From positions 1-64,000 of the forward strand of contig NZ_LAQL01000018.1 in the NCBI RefSeq assembly GCF_001026905.1: 64,000 bases of DNA. The letters run 5' to 3'. Position 1 is the stretch's first letter, and the number at the start of each line of letters is the position of its first letter. Shown here in pieces: positions 46,192-55,730 of this stretch. Source of the DNA: Kiloniella spongiae (lineage in GTDB: Bacteria; Pseudomonadota; Alphaproteobacteria; Kiloniellales; Kiloniellaceae). The notes under the pieces are model-generated. The model was not told the origin of the DNA, did not search any database, and was given only the letters and a program-made list of their open reading frames with translations. Position numbers and translations under genes: made by a program.

Positions 46192-46980
46192 CTAGTAATC
46201 GGGAAATTCTATCTGCTCCCCCAGAAAGTTATGGTCGTGGATTACCACCCGATTATCCCTCAAGAGAACCACAGCATAAGAGGGTGGTTCATCAGTAAAG
46301 ATTACCTTCTCTCCTGTCAGTTTCAGGGCGACCTGGTGGCAGGTTGAACGTACTGTAGAGAAAGGGATACCCTGCCATGAGCCATGGATCGGGCGGTGTA
46401 CGTGACCGCAGAAGAGGTGGCGCACGTTGTTGTGCTTTTTCAATATGGCTCCGAGTTCATCACCGTTATTCATATTGTATTGCTCGTCCAGCCAGGGAAT
46501 GCCGATATCAAAGGAGACGTGGTGCACAAAGAGATAAACGGACTTTTGTGCTGCTCTGGCGCGGGCAAGACAGCCATCCAGCCAATCAAGTTGTTCTTTA
46601 CTGAGATAGCTCGTATCCATATCGACGAGAGAGTCCAGTACTACAAACTGTCCGACCTCAGTTGCGAATTCATAATAGAGGTAACCGTCCGAACACCAGG
46701 GAAGATCAGGAAGTTCTTCTTTGGCGACATGACGCTCATCATGGTTTCCCATCAGGGCGTACCAAGGAATTGGTAACCTGTCGAGAATACGGATAAACTC
46801 TCGGTATGACTGCGGGTCACCTCTGTCGGTGAGATCACCTGTTATTATACAAAAAGCAGCATCGGAAAAGTCCCTTGAAATACTTTCAACTGCTACTTCC
46901 AGTCGGTCACAGGCATCAATTCCGATGATGGTTTCTGACTTTGGCAGCAGGTGGGTATCTGATAGATGAATGAACTTCAT
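46192..46980 (-). CDS. Calcineurin-like metallophosphoesterase (CpdA-like)
   Basis: The 262-aa protein has every metal-site motif of the family: DTH (D8, H10), GD (D49), GNHD (N79, H80), the HH pair in FVHHVS, and GHVH (H193, H195). This is the layout of class III cyclic-nucleotide phosphodiesterases such as CpdA, and also of phosphodiesterases acting on glycerophosphodiesters. The substrate cannot be chosen from sequence. It is divergent from a LysR gene and leads a DMT exporter gene, so the pair may process and export, or import and process, a phosphoester. Confidence 0.85.
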   Translation of the reverse strand: MKFIHLSDTHLLPKSETIIGIDACDRLEVAVESISRDFSDAAFCIITGDLTDRGDPQSYREFIRILDRLPIPWYALMGNHDERHVAKEELPDLPWCSDGYLYYEFATEVGQFVVLDSLVDMDTSYLSKEQLDWLDGCLARARAAQKSVYLFVHHVSFDIGIPWLDEQYNMNNGDELGAILKKHNNVRHLFCGHVHRPIHGSWQGIPFSTVRSTCHQVALKLTGEKVIFTDEPPSYAVVLLRDNRVVIHDHNFLGEQIEFPDY

Positions 46981-47074
46981 GGAATGGTTCCGTGTTAAAT
47001 AACTATGAATAACCTATTGTTATGTTAGATTGGTTGCAAATATCAATTTTGTATGTGAATGATAACTTGTGTCT

Positions 47075-47962
47075 ATGAATTTGTCTCAATTAAGGTGTTT
47101 TCATGCTGTTGCTTCATACCAGAGTTTTACCGCTGCGGCTAACAGTCTGAATATAAGCCAGCCCTCTATATCTGCTCAGGTTAAGCGCCTTGAAGAAGCT
47201 TATCAGGTTGAGCTTTTCTACCGTCATGGACGGCGGGTTGTGCTCTCTGAATTCGGACTGAACTTGCTGGAAATTACCCGCCAACTGTTTCAGTTTGAAG
47301 AGGCAGCCCAGCTTTATCTGGAAAGTATGGCTCAGGATGTCAACGGTCATGTGCGTATCGGGGGCGGTAGCCCTCCCTATGTCATGCCTGTTATTGCTGA
47401 GTTGCAGAAATTACACCCTGGTCTGACCTTTGGTCTCGAGTTCGGCAATACAAAGGATATCCTTGCATTGCTTCTTGATAATGAGATAGATGTTGCTGTT
47501 GTGCCTGCCAGTGTCCCCTATGATCCAAGGCTGGATTATGAGGTTTTGGTCGATGATAGTCTGGTTGCGTTGGTTGCGGCTGACCACCCACTGGCCTCAG
47601 AAGACCGTGTGGATTTGGGGCGCCTGTTGGAAGAACGGTTGTTAATCAGGGAAATCGGCTCTGCAACCCGGGTTACTATCGAAAAACTTCTGGACAGGGT
47701 AGGGCAGAAACCGGGGAATATCAGCACGATTGTATCGAGGGAAGCTGTAAAGGAAGCTGTGGCCTGCGGGTTGGGCGTCAGCATTGTACGTAACCTGGAA
47801 ACTGGTAAAAATCCGCGTCTTGTCAGACTGAAATTGGACTGCGGAGAATTGTCGGATGATCTGTTAACCATGACGGAATACGTTGTGAGCCTGAAGAAGA
47901 AAAAAGACGCAAGCCTGATCAAAGCCTTTTATCATGCAGCAAGGTCGACCAGGATTTTGTAA
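47075..47962 (+). CDS. LysR-family transcriptional regulator
   Basis: The 295-aa protein (ATG 47075; GTG 47069 also in frame) has the N-terminal LysR helix-turn-helix (AAANSLNISQPSISAQVKRLEEA) and a substrate-binding co-inducer domain (about 90-290). It diverges from the metallophosphoesterase gene with a 94-nt gap, the usual LysR arrangement for controlling the divergent operon. It is not close to the two paralogous LysR genes at 60-62 kb. Confidence 0.92.
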   Translation: MNLSQLRCFHAVASYQSFTAAANSLNISQPSISAQVKRLEEAYQVELFYRHGRRVVLSEFGLNLLEITRQLFQFEEAAQLYLESMAQDVNGHVRIGGGSPPYVMPVIAELQKLHPGLTFGLEFGNTKDILALLLDNEIDVAVVPASVPYDPRLDYEVLVDDSLVALVAADHPLASEDRVDLGRLLEERLLIREIGSATRVTIEKLLDRVGQKPGNISTIVSREAVKEAVACGLGVSIVRNLETGKNPRLVRLKLDCGELSDDLLTMTEYVVSLKKKKDASLIKAFYHAARSTRIL

Positions 47963-47973
47963 TTCAGGATATC

Positions 47974-48012
47974 CCCAACAGGGGGCAGCAATTTTTTGTA
48001 CCACCTGTTGGG
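47974..48012. terminator. Possible hairpin terminator between convergent genes
   Basis: CCCAACAGG (47974-47982) pairs perfectly with CCTGTTGGG (48004-48012); the loop includes TTTTTT. It sits between the convergent LysR and guaD stops, but neither side has a T run immediately after the stem, so it may not be intrinsic. Confidence 0.35.
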
Positions 48013-48028
48013 CTTTAAGATGGTTTCC

Positions 48029-49354
48029 TTATCCCTGATAAACCTTTTCGCCAGCCACATAAGTGGCTGTGATCGCTCGGTCGTCCCCGAGGACCATGAG
48101 TGAGAAAAGCACATCTTCAAGATTTTCTGAAACCTCCTGACGGCTTTCAAGTACGGGGGTGGCTTTAGGATCAAGAACGACAATGTCGGCGTATTTTCCT
48201 GTCTCCAGATTACCGATATCTTTATCTTGTTTGAGCTGTTTGGCATTGCCAAGGGTGGCCAGATAAAAAGCATCGTGAGCTGTTATCTTTCGGCCTTTGA
48301 GCATCGCAACTTTATAGGCTTCACCCAGGGTTTGCAGCATGGAATAGCTGGTGCCGCCGCCGACGTCTGTGGCAACGCCGACACCCACTGGGCGTTCTGG
48401 TTTTGACAGGTGGTCGATATCAAAAAGGCCAGAACCTAAAAAGTTGTTTGAGGTTGGGCAGTGCACCACGGTGGAGCCACTTTCGGCAAGGCGCTGGCAT
48501 TCGCGTTCGGACAGGTGGATACCATGGGCAAAGAAAGAATTTTCGCCCAACAGGTTAAAGTGATCGTAAACGTCGGTGTAATCCTCGGACCATGGGAACT
48601 GCTTTTGTACAGTGGCAATCTCACCTGGGCTTTCCGATAGATGGGTTTGCATCAGACAATCTGGATTGTCTTTATAGAGATCACCGGTGACCTGTAACTG
48701 TGCATCAGTCGAGGTAACGGCAAAACGCGGCGTGATAGCGTATTTCAGTCGGCCCTTGTTATCCCACTTGTTGATCAGGTCTTGTGAGTCCCTTGCCGCA
48801 GTTTCAGGCGTATCCAGAACAGCATCGGGCGCCAGCCTGTCCATCATGGTTTTTCCCGTGATCATGGACATGCCGCGCTTTTCAGCGGCGGCGAATAGCG
48901 TGTCAGCACAGGTCTTGTGCACAGAACAAAAGGCGAGGGCAGAGGTGGTACCATTGGCAAAGAGGCGATCGAGGAAAATCTCTGCAGCTTTCGCAGCATA
49001 TTCTTCAGAGCTGTAGCGACTTTCTTCCGGAAAAGTAAAGCGGTTGAGCCAGTCCAGAAGGTCTTTACCGGGGGCCGCAAGAATACGGTATTGCGGAAAG
49101 TGAATATGTGGATCAATAAAGCCAGCCATGATGATTTTATCGTCGTAATCATCGCACGGCAGGCCTTTAAACCCATCCGGCAGTTGGGCAAAAGCACCTT
49201 GCCAGAGAATACGCCCGCCTTCACTGATAACAATGACGCCTTTAGTCTCGTATTGGACCGAGTTATCATCCCCCTTGAGGCGAGGATTATCTGTAAAGTT
49301 AACGGTCGCACCGCGGAGTAGCTTGGCTGCTGTTTGATCTCTGTTTGTCATCAT
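48029..49354 (-). CDS. guaD: Guanine deaminase
   Basis: The 441-aa amidohydrolase has HxH in PHIHFPQY (H83, H85), the long-conserved stretch HCPTSNNFLGSG, and the metal Asp in TDVGGGTSYSM, all matching guanine deaminase. It converts guanine to xanthine and ammonia, the substrate of the xanthine dehydrogenase encoded upstream. It is the last gene of the purine block on this strand, 408 nt after the BMP gene, so it may have its own promoter. Confidence 0.93.
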   Translation of the reverse strand: MMTNRDQTAAKLLRGATVNFTDNPRLKGDDNSVQYETKGVIVISEGGRILWQGAFAQLPDGFKGLPCDDYDDKIIMAGFIDPHIHFPQYRILAAPGKDLLDWLNRFTFPEESRYSSEEYAAKAAEIFLDRLFANGTTSALAFCSVHKTCADTLFAAAEKRGMSMITGKTMMDRLAPDAVLDTPETAARDSQDLINKWDNKGRLKYAITPRFAVTSTDAQLQVTGDLYKDNPDCLMQTHLSESPGEIATVQKQFPWSEDYTDVYDHFNLLGENSFFAHGIHLSERECQRLAESGSTVVHCPTSNNFLGSGLFDIDHLSKPERPVGVGVATDVGGGTSYSMLQTLGEAYKVAMLKGRKITAHDAFYLATLGNAKQLKQDKDIGNLETGKYADIVVLDPKATPVLESRQEVSENLEDVLFSLMVLGDDRAITATYVAGEKVYQG

Positions 49355-49762
49355 ATGACCTTGGCATTATCAGCCGGAAAGCCGGCAGTTGATCTTCATT
49401 GCGATAATAGATTGCTCTGTTTAAGAAAGCGTGGACACTTTTGACCGTGACTTATGCACTACGAAATAGATGCCAAGCCTTTTTCCAACAGGCAAGTCTA
49501 TAAGATCCAAGATTATTGACCTTTGCGGGTTTGCCCATAAGGTCGTTTATCTTGGGGCAGTAATTTCAATTTTTGTAATCTTATTTGGATGTACGAATGA
49601 AAAGGTAAGCCGTTTCGGCCCTGATCTTTTCGGTTATCCAGCTTTTTTTAAGCTTGTCTTTTCAGCTTAATTTATCCGGGTACCAACCCCTGATTTTTCA
49701 GGAGTTGGTAGTATCCCAGCGTTTTTCTCAAGGTGTTAAGTTACCCGACACCTTTGTAAGCC
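49355..49762. other. Gap between guaD and the second BMP gene
   Basis: These 408 nt contain a hairpin with ACCAAC/GTTGGT arms (49682-49709) just after the BMP stop, without a T run, and then a region that should contain a guaD promoter. A 66-codon plus-strand frame (49470-49670) has a weak lipobox-like FGC but no ribosome site and is not accepted as a gene. Confidence 0.35.
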
Positions 49763-50830
49763 TTATTGTGGTAGTTGATCGTCAATGCCTTTGACGTACC
49801 AGTTCATGCCAAGGAGTTCACCAACGGCAACAGTTTCGCCTTCTTTAACAGCCACAGAACCGTCCTGTTTAGTGATTGGCCCCTGGAACGGATGTAGTTC
49901 ACCGGATGCAATTTTTGCTTCGGTTTCCTGTGCCGCTTTTTTAACATCGTCAGGCAAGTTGGTGTAGTCAGCCATGACAACCATTTTCTCGTTCAGGCCA
50001 CCCCAAGTGTCTTCAGATTTCCATGTGCCGTCCAGTGCAGCCTGTGTACGATTGATGTAGTAAGAAGCCCAGTCGTCAATAATTGATGTGTACTGAGCTT
50101 TGGGGGCAAAAGCAGCCATATCAGATGCTTGGCCAAAGCCGTGTACGCCTTGCTCTTGCGCAATTTGAAGTGGTGCGGTGGAATCAGTATGCTGTGTAAC
50201 AATGTCAGCACCCTGACCGATTAGAACTTTGGCTGCATCAGCTTCTTTACCAGGATCAAACCATGAATTCACCCAAACAACTTTCAACTTGAAGTCAGGG
50301 TTTACTGACTGAGCACCCAGCATAAAGGCATTGATACCGCGTACAACTTCTGGGATTGGGAAAGATGCGATATAGCCCGCTACGCCGGATTTGGATTGTT
50401 TGGCAGCAATCTGTCCGATGATGTAACGACCTTCGTAAAACCGTGATGAATAGGTCGAAACGTTGTCAGCACGCTTGTAACCTGTTGCGTGTTCAAACTT
50501 TACATCCGGGAAACGTTTGGCAACTTTCAGGGTTGGTTCCATAAAACCAAAGGAAGTTGTGAAAATCAGCTTTGACCCTTTACGGGCCAGACGTTCAATT
50601 GCACGTTCCGCATCGGGACCTTCGGCTACTTTTTCGACATAGGTTGTTTCAACCTTGTCGCCAAATTTTTCTTCGATGGCTTTACGGCCTTGGTCGTGCT
50701 GATAGCTCCAGCCGTGGTCACCAACGGGGCCAACGTATACAAAACCGACTTTCAGTTTATCTGCAGCAGATGCCGGAACTATCGCTAAGGATAGTGCGAT
50801 CGCGGCGGCAAATCCCAAGATTTTCTTCAT
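49763..50830 (-). CDS. BMP-family purine nucleoside-binding protein
   Basis: From ATG 50830 (AAGGA about 9 nt upstream) the 355-aa product has a signal peptide (about residues 1-22, ending ASA) and a BMP/PnrA domain (GVAGYIASFPIPEVVRGINAFMLGAQ, VNSWFDPGKEADAAK). It lies downstream of the permease genes, unlike the first system where the BMP gene comes first. It is followed by guaD, so guanosine, guanine or a similar purine is the likely ligand. The upstream extension to 50929 is not supported. Confidence 0.9.
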   Translation of the reverse strand: MKKILGFAAAIALSLAIVPASAADKLKVGFVYVGPVGDHGWSYQHDQGRKAIEEKFGDKVETTYVEKVAEGPDAERAIERLARKGSKLIFTTSFGFMEPTLKVAKRFPDVKFEHATGYKRADNVSTYSSRFYEGRYIIGQIAAKQSKSGVAGYIASFPIPEVVRGINAFMLGAQSVNPDFKLKVVWVNSWFDPGKEADAAKVLIGQGADIVTQHTDSTAPLQIAQEQGVHGFGQASDMAAFAPKAQYTSIIDDWASYYINRTQAALDGTWKSEDTWGGLNEKMVVMADYTNLPDDVKKAAQETEAKIASGELHPFQGPITKQDGSVAVKEGETVAVGELLGMNWYVKGIDDQLPQ

Positions 50831-51012
50831 TTGGGTTATCCTTCCCTGATTAACGAATTCTCTTAAGGGCAAGAGAACTCCTCGCGGCCGTTTTATTCTT
50901 TTGACGTCGGCGCTGGCCGATGTATGCACGACGTCCGTAATAATTCTATTTTCCCCGATTGTCCTGTATGACGTAAAGTCACGGGTATTTGGAGCAACTA
51001 GGGAATTCTATA

Positions 51013-51933
51013 TTATCGATCCGGAACAAAGGTTTGACCGATACATGCTGGTGTATTTACACGAGTAAGTGTTTTGTTGCCAGAAATAATGACCAAAGCA
51101 ATGATTGTCACAACGTAAGGCAATGACGAGAGGAACTGTGATGGTATACCGAAGCCGAGCGCCTGTACATAGAGCCCCATAATCCAGACTGCCCCAAAGA
51201 GATAGGCACCAATTGCAAGGCGTTTGGGCAACCAGGTCGAAAAGACCACCAAAGCCAAAGCAACCCAACCACGCCCTGCAGTCATGTTCTCAATCCACTG
51301 TGGTGTATAGGCAAGTGATAAATAAGCGCCCGCAAGGCCGGAACAGGCCCCGCCGAACATAATACAGGCATAGCGTACGGCGATAACATTGTATCCCAAC
51401 GCATGGGCTGAATTGTGATTATCACCAACCGAGCGAATGATCAGGCCCACTCTTGTTTTGAACAGAACATAGGTGGTTGCAAAAATCAACGCGACAGAGG
51501 CATAGACAAGAATGTCCTGTCCAAAGAGTATTGGCCCGATAAAGGGAATTGTACTCAGGAACGGTATGGAAAGCTGTTGCAGCTTCACGCCAGGAAGCCC
51601 GACAAAAGATTCCCCGATAAGTCCTGATAATCCAAGCCCTAAGAGGGTAAGCGCCAGTCCTGTAGCAACCTGATTTGTCGCCAGTGTTTGCGTCAGAATA
51701 GCAAAGAAAAAGGCGAGGGCAACGCCCCCAAAAACACCTGCGAGTATGCCAATATAGGGGTTGCCTGTGGTATAGGCTGCTGCAAATCCGCAGACTGCCC
51801 CCATAACCATCATACCTTCGACACCCAAGTTGAGAACGCCGGATCTTTCCGTCACCAGTTCACCAATTGCCGCAAGCAGCAAGGGGGTCGAGGCGGTAAT
51901 AATTGTCAAGATGACTGCTTGTGTTGCATCCAT
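51013..51933 (-). CDS. Purine/nucleoside ABC transporter permease (NupC/YufQ type)
   Basis: The 306-aa protein has about nine membrane segments and the NupC-type signature AIGELVTERSGVLNLGVEGMM near residues 21-41. It corresponds to the permease at 30.5 kb, but within the xanthine dehydrogenase locus. It starts 5 nt after the other permease and precedes the BMP gene by 182 nt. Confidence 0.9.
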   Translation of the reverse strand: MDATQAVILTIITASTPLLLAAIGELVTERSGVLNLGVEGMMVMGAVCGFAAAYTTGNPYIGILAGVFGGVALAFFFAILTQTLATNQVATGLALTLLGLGLSGLIGESFVGLPGVKLQQLSIPFLSTIPFIGPILFGQDILVYASVALIFATTYVLFKTRVGLIIRSVGDNHNSAHALGYNVIAVRYACIMFGGACSGLAGAYLSLAYTPQWIENMTAGRGWVALALVVFSTWLPKRLAIGAYLFGAVWIMGLYVQALGFGIPSQFLSSLPYVVTIIALVIISGNKTLTRVNTPACIGQTFVPDR

Positions 51934-51938
51934 TGGTT

Positions 51939-53024
51939 TTACTCCGCCGCTACTGATTGTTGTTTTGTCGAGGTCAGCATTTTAATCCGATAGAGGATCA
52001 GAGTGTCACAAGCCAAAATAAAGAAGAGCAGTATGCCTTGAAAAACTTGTGCTGTTTTATCGGACACACCCAAGTCGATCTGTGCGGCTTCCCCACCGAT
52101 ATAAGTTATGGCAAGCATAACCCCCGCAAAGAGAACGCCAATGGGATTTAACCGTCCTAGGAAGGCCACGATGATCGCTGTAAAGCCATAACCGGGGGAG
52201 ACTGTTGGTTGTAACTGCCCACTTGGACCCGCAACTTCACCAATTCCGGCAATCCCTGCGAGACCGCCGGAAAGCAACAAGCAGAACCAGACAATTTTCT
52301 TTCTGGAGAAACCTGCAAAGCGTCCTGCGCGTGGAGAGTTCCCGATAACCAGTATCTCAAAGCCTTTTAATGTTCTACTCATAAGGACTGTCAGAATAAC
52401 AACAGCTATCACCGCCAGGATAATGCCGATATGTACACGACCATCCCCGAGGGTTGGGAATAACTGCCAACCTTCAAAGGCAATGGATTGTGGGAAGTTA
52501 AAGCCTTTGGGGTCTTTCCATGGGCCGCGAACAACCCAATCCAAAAAGAGTTGAGCGATATAGACCAACATCAAAGAAGTCAGAATTTCGTTTGCGTTAA
52601 ACCTGTTCTTCAAAAAGGCAGGAATTGCGCCATAGAGCGCACCGCCCAAGGCACCAAGTGCAATCATGGCGACAAGAGTGAGCGGTGATTGCCAGGATGT
52701 GAAAACGATGGGAACAATTGATCCCACAATCGCACCCATGGTTAACTGGCCCTCTGCGCCGATATTCCAAACGTTGGCCATATAACAAACCGATAGCCCG
52801 GCACCGATGAGGATGAGGGGCGCTGCCTTAACGAAAACTTCTTCCAGTGACCACATGGATGTTAAAGGTTCGATGAAGTACACATAGAGTGCTTCGAAGG
52901 GGTTTAGCCCCTGGATGGCAAAAATAATGGCGCCTGTGAAAACCGTCAAGGCAATCGCCAGAAGCGGCGACATAAGGGTCATGAATTCCGAGTGTTCGGA
53001 ACGTTTTTCCAACACGAGTTTCAT
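51939..53024 (-). CDS. Purine/nucleoside ABC transporter permease (NupB/YufP type)
   Basis: The 361-aa protein has about ten membrane segments and the YufP motif [19 protein letters not shown], matching the NupB type of the first system. Its ATG overlaps the ATPase stop by 4 nt, so the subunits are made together. Confidence 0.9.
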   Translation of the reverse strand: MKLVLEKRSEHSEFMTLMSPLLAIALTVFTGAIIFAIQGLNPFEALYVYFIEPLTSMWSLEEVFVKAAPLILIGAGLSVCYMANVWNIGAEGQLTMGAIVGSIVPIVFTSWQSPLTLVAMIALGALGGALYGAIPAFLKNRFNANEILTSLMLVYIAQLFLDWVVRGPWKDPKGFNFPQSIAFEGWQLFPTLGDGRVHIGIILAVIAVVILTVLMSRTLKGFEILVIGNSPRAGRFAGFSRKKIVWFCLLLSGGLAGIAGIGEVAGPSGQLQPTVSPGYGFTAIIVAFLGRLNPIGVLFAGVMLAITYIGGEAAQIDLGVSDKTAQVFQGILLFFILACDTLILYRIKMLTSTKQQSVAAE

Positions 53025-54613
53025 GCGCTTACCTTCTCATCTGTCCCTGTTATCTCTAGGTTTTTCTTTTCGTGGGCGCCAGCCATTAGCAAGCCTATTT
53101 TCTCTAGTGTAAGATCACTTGCTGGGAAAGCCTCTGAGAGTTGACCGCGTGAAATAACTGCAATTCGGTCGGCGATTTCAAAAATTTCATCTAAATCTTG
53201 GGATATGACCAGAACAGCTGACCCCGCCAAAGCAAGATCAATCATTGCTTGTCTGATCAGGGCCGCAGCCCCGGCATCGACGCCCCATGTAGGCTGGTTG
53301 ATGACGAGAACTTTTGGTTTACGATCCAGTTCGCGACCAACAACAAATTTTTGTAAATTACCCCCTGATAATGATCTGGCTTCCGGGTCTGGTTTGCCTT
53401 TGCGGACGTCGTAATCCCTTGTGATCCGTTCATTAATCGCAATGGCATTTTCGCGATCAATGAAACCGGATTTTGATAAGCCTGCATCATCGGAATGGCG
53501 TGTCAGAACGATATTCTCCGACAGGGAAAGTCCCGGAACAGCACCGTGGCCCAGTCGTTCTTCCGGAACAAAGCCAGCTCCATTGCGTCGACGTTGGGTA
53601 ATTGTGTCTAAACCGCAATCTCGTCCGTCGATTTGAATGTTACTAGCCGTATCTGCTGTGCTTTCCCCCGAAATTGCATCAAAGAGTTCTGATTGTCCAT
53701 TCCCGGCGACACCCGCAATGGCAACTACTTCGCCTGCTTTGACGTCCAGATTGATATCCACAAGGGAAACACCAAAGGGACCATCTGCATCTTGAGATAA
53801 TTTGCTGAGTTTCAGCAGTGTCTCACCGGGATTATGTTCTCTGTTGGCATTAATCGCGTGAACATCTGCGCCGACCATCAATCTAGCAAGACTGGCGGCA
53901 GTTTCTTGTTGCGGATCAACCTGACCGACAACTTTGCCCATACGCAGGATCGTTGCATCGTGGCAAAGTCTTTTGACCTCATCCAGACGGTGAGAAATGT
54001 AAAGAACGGCGCAGCCTTCTTTTGCCAGACGTTCCAGTGTCAGAAATAGTTGATCGGCCTCTTGCGGCGTCAGAACTGCTGTTGGTTCATCCATAATTAA
54101 CAGGCGTGGTTCCTGTAACAGGCAACGGACAATTTCAATACGCTGTCGTTCGCCGACGGACAAATCCGCAACCAAGGCTGTGGGTTCCAGCGGAAGACCG
54201 TATTCTTTAGAAACATCAGATATTTTCTGGGAAAGGTTTTTGATGTCTGTATCTTTGGGTAGGGCGAGGGCGATATTTTCAACAACACTTAAGGCTTCAA
54301 ACAAGGAGAAGTGTTGAAACACCATTCCGACACCCAAATTTCGGGCTGCAGCGGGGTTGGCTATGGATACTTCTTGTCCCAGCCAATGCAGAGAACCTTT
54401 GGTGGGCTGTAATGATCCATAGATAATTTTGACAAGCGTTGATTTTCCAGCACCGTTCTCGCCGAGAAGGGCGTGAATTTCACCCGGGGCAAGCTTGAGC
54501 GTTACATCATCATTCGCGGCCAAATCGCCGAACATCTTGGTGATTCCGCGTGCTTCCAACAGATAATCTGTCGTCGCAGCCGTGCCGCCTTTTGTGGATA
54601 CATGATCCCCCAA
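53021..54613 (-). CDS. Purine/nucleoside ABC transporter ATPase, duplicated (NupA/YufO type)
   Basis: The 530-aa protein has two ABC modules: Walker [11 protein letters not shown] with signature [11 protein letters not shown] in the first, and a degenerate [10 protein letters not shown] with [13 protein letters not shown] in the second. It lies 104 nt downstream of xdhC on the same strand and begins the transporter part of the purine block. The second signature's VGR differs slightly from the usual LAR but is normal for this half. Confidence 0.92.
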   Translation of the reverse strand: MGDHVSTKGGTAATTDYLLEARGITKMFGDLAANDDVTLKLAPGEIHALLGENGAGKSTLVKIIYGSLQPTKGSLHWLGQEVSIANPAAARNLGVGMVFQHFSLFEALSVVENIALALPKDTDIKNLSQKISDVSKEYGLPLEPTALVADLSVGERQRIEIVRCLLQEPRLLIMDEPTAVLTPQEADQLFLTLERLAKEGCAVLYISHRLDEVKRLCHDATILRMGKVVGQVDPQQETAASLARLMVGADVHAINANREHNPGETLLKLSKLSQDADGPFGVSLVDINLDVKAGEVVAIAGVAGNGQSELFDAISGESTADTASNIQIDGRDCGLDTITQRRRNGAGFVPEERLGHGAVPGLSLSENIVLTRHSDDAGLSKSGFIDRENAIAINERITRDYDVRKGKPDPEARSLSGGNLQKFVVGRELDRKPKVLVINQPTWGVDAGAAALIRQAMIDLALAGSAVLVISQDLDEIFEIADRIAVISRGQLSEAFPASDLTLEKIGLLMAGAHEKKNLEITGTDEKVSA

Positions 54614-54717
54614 TTGCTGGCCCTCCCAATAAGCCTATTTTCCCAGTTCAGTAAGTTTTTCAGTAAGTTTTTAACTCTCCGGTTTTTAACTTACTAGTTT
54701 TTATTCATTTTTTTGTC
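54614..54717. repeat. Repeat-containing leader between xdhC and the ABC transporter genes
   Basis: CAGTAAGTTTTT occurs twice in tandem (54649-54660 and 54661-54672). Its GTAAGTT also pairs with AACTTAC (54687-54693). The region sits between xdhC and the ATPase gene and could hold an internal promoter, an attenuator, or just slippage-prone sequence. Confidence 0.4.
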
Positions 54718-55728
54718 TTATTGGACAAACTTTGCGGTTTTTTCAACTCTATTCAAGTCTGTCATATGATCGGAATCCAAATCTGCTTCAAGTTTGGACA
54801 CTTCCTCGTCTTTTATAAGTAATTCTGCTGTCACAGATGCGGCGATCGCCGCCGGATGTTTGGACTTTATACCGTCAATCCCAATAGGACAGATCAGTTT
54901 CTCTATGTTTGTCCTTTCCATTCCAAATGATTTCAAGCGGCTTTTAAAGCGCGCTTTTTTTGTATCTGACCCAATAACACCGACATAGGAAAAGCGTTCG
55001 GCCGTCAGGGCGGCATTGACTAAATCGAGATCAAGCGAATGGCTGTGGGTCATAATCACGATAAAAGCACCATCCGGAGCTTTTGCTAGTGTTTTTACGG
55101 GGGTCGGTGTGTAGATTTTTTCGACATTGCCGGGGGTAACTGATGGCAGAGCATTGTGACGGGAATCAATCCAGATAAGATCAAAAGGCAGCGCAGCCAT
55201 ATTGAGCATCAGCGCGCGGCCAATGTGCCCTGCACCATAGAGATAAACCTGACGTTTCTTTTCGCTGAAGCTTTCCAGAAGATTACCGTTGACATCAAAG
55301 CCCAGCTTCTGGTGTGTCTCATTGGTAACTTCACGGATAACACGATCAGAAGTAAAATGACCTAGTATCGAAAAGGGGCCCTTTCCTTCTTGGGCTGCCA
55401 GTTCTTTAACTTCGTGTAATTGTTCTTTCGTAAAGACTTCGATGAGTAATTTGACCGCGCCGCCACAGCACTGACCGAGTTCCGGACCGAGAGCATGTTG
55501 ACTGAAGCTTAACAATGCCTTTTGGTTGCGCATGAGTTTCTGCGCTTCTGCCTGAACATGCCATTCGAGTGTACCGCCACCAATTGTTCCGTGAAAACCA
55601 CCATCTGGGCGAATAACCATGCGCGTTCCGGCTTCTCGCGGGGCAGAGCCCAAGACTTCTGTCATGGTCACCATGGCGCAACAACCCGCGTCTTCCAGAT
55701 GTTTTGCAATGAGTGACCAGACTTTCAT
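54718..55728 (-). CDS. xdhC: Xanthine dehydrogenase accessory protein XdhC
   Basis: The 336-aa protein has the XdhC/CoxI N-terminal domain (FHGTIGGGTLEWHVQ at 45-59; GQCCGG with C87 and C88) and a C-terminal Rossmann part (YLYGAGHIGRALM). It binds and sulfurates the molybdenum cofactor and inserts it into xanthine dehydrogenase. It starts 2 nt after xdhB, in the operon. Confidence 0.93.
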   Translation of the reverse strand: MKVWSLIAKHLEDAGCCAMVTMTEVLGSAPREAGTRMVIRPDGGFHGTIGGGTLEWHVQAEAQKLMRNQKALLSFSQHALGPELGQCCGGAVKLLIEVFTKEQLHEVKELAAQEGKGPFSILGHFTSDRVIREVTNETHQKLGFDVNGNLLESFSEKKRQVYLYGAGHIGRALMLNMAALPFDLIWIDSRHNALPSVTPGNVEKIYTPTPVKTLAKAPDGAFIVIMTHSHSLDLDLVNAALTAERFSYVGVIGSDTKKARFKSRLKSFGMERTNIEKLICPIGIDGIKSKHPAAIAASVTAELLIKDEEVSKLEADLDSDHMTDLNRVEKTAKFVQ

Positions 55729-55730
55729 GA

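Noticed and set aside
49470-49670. 66-aa frame with a lipobox-like FGC
   Set aside because: There is no ribosome-binding site, the hydrophobic segment is too far from the start for a lipoprotein signal, and no homology was recognised.
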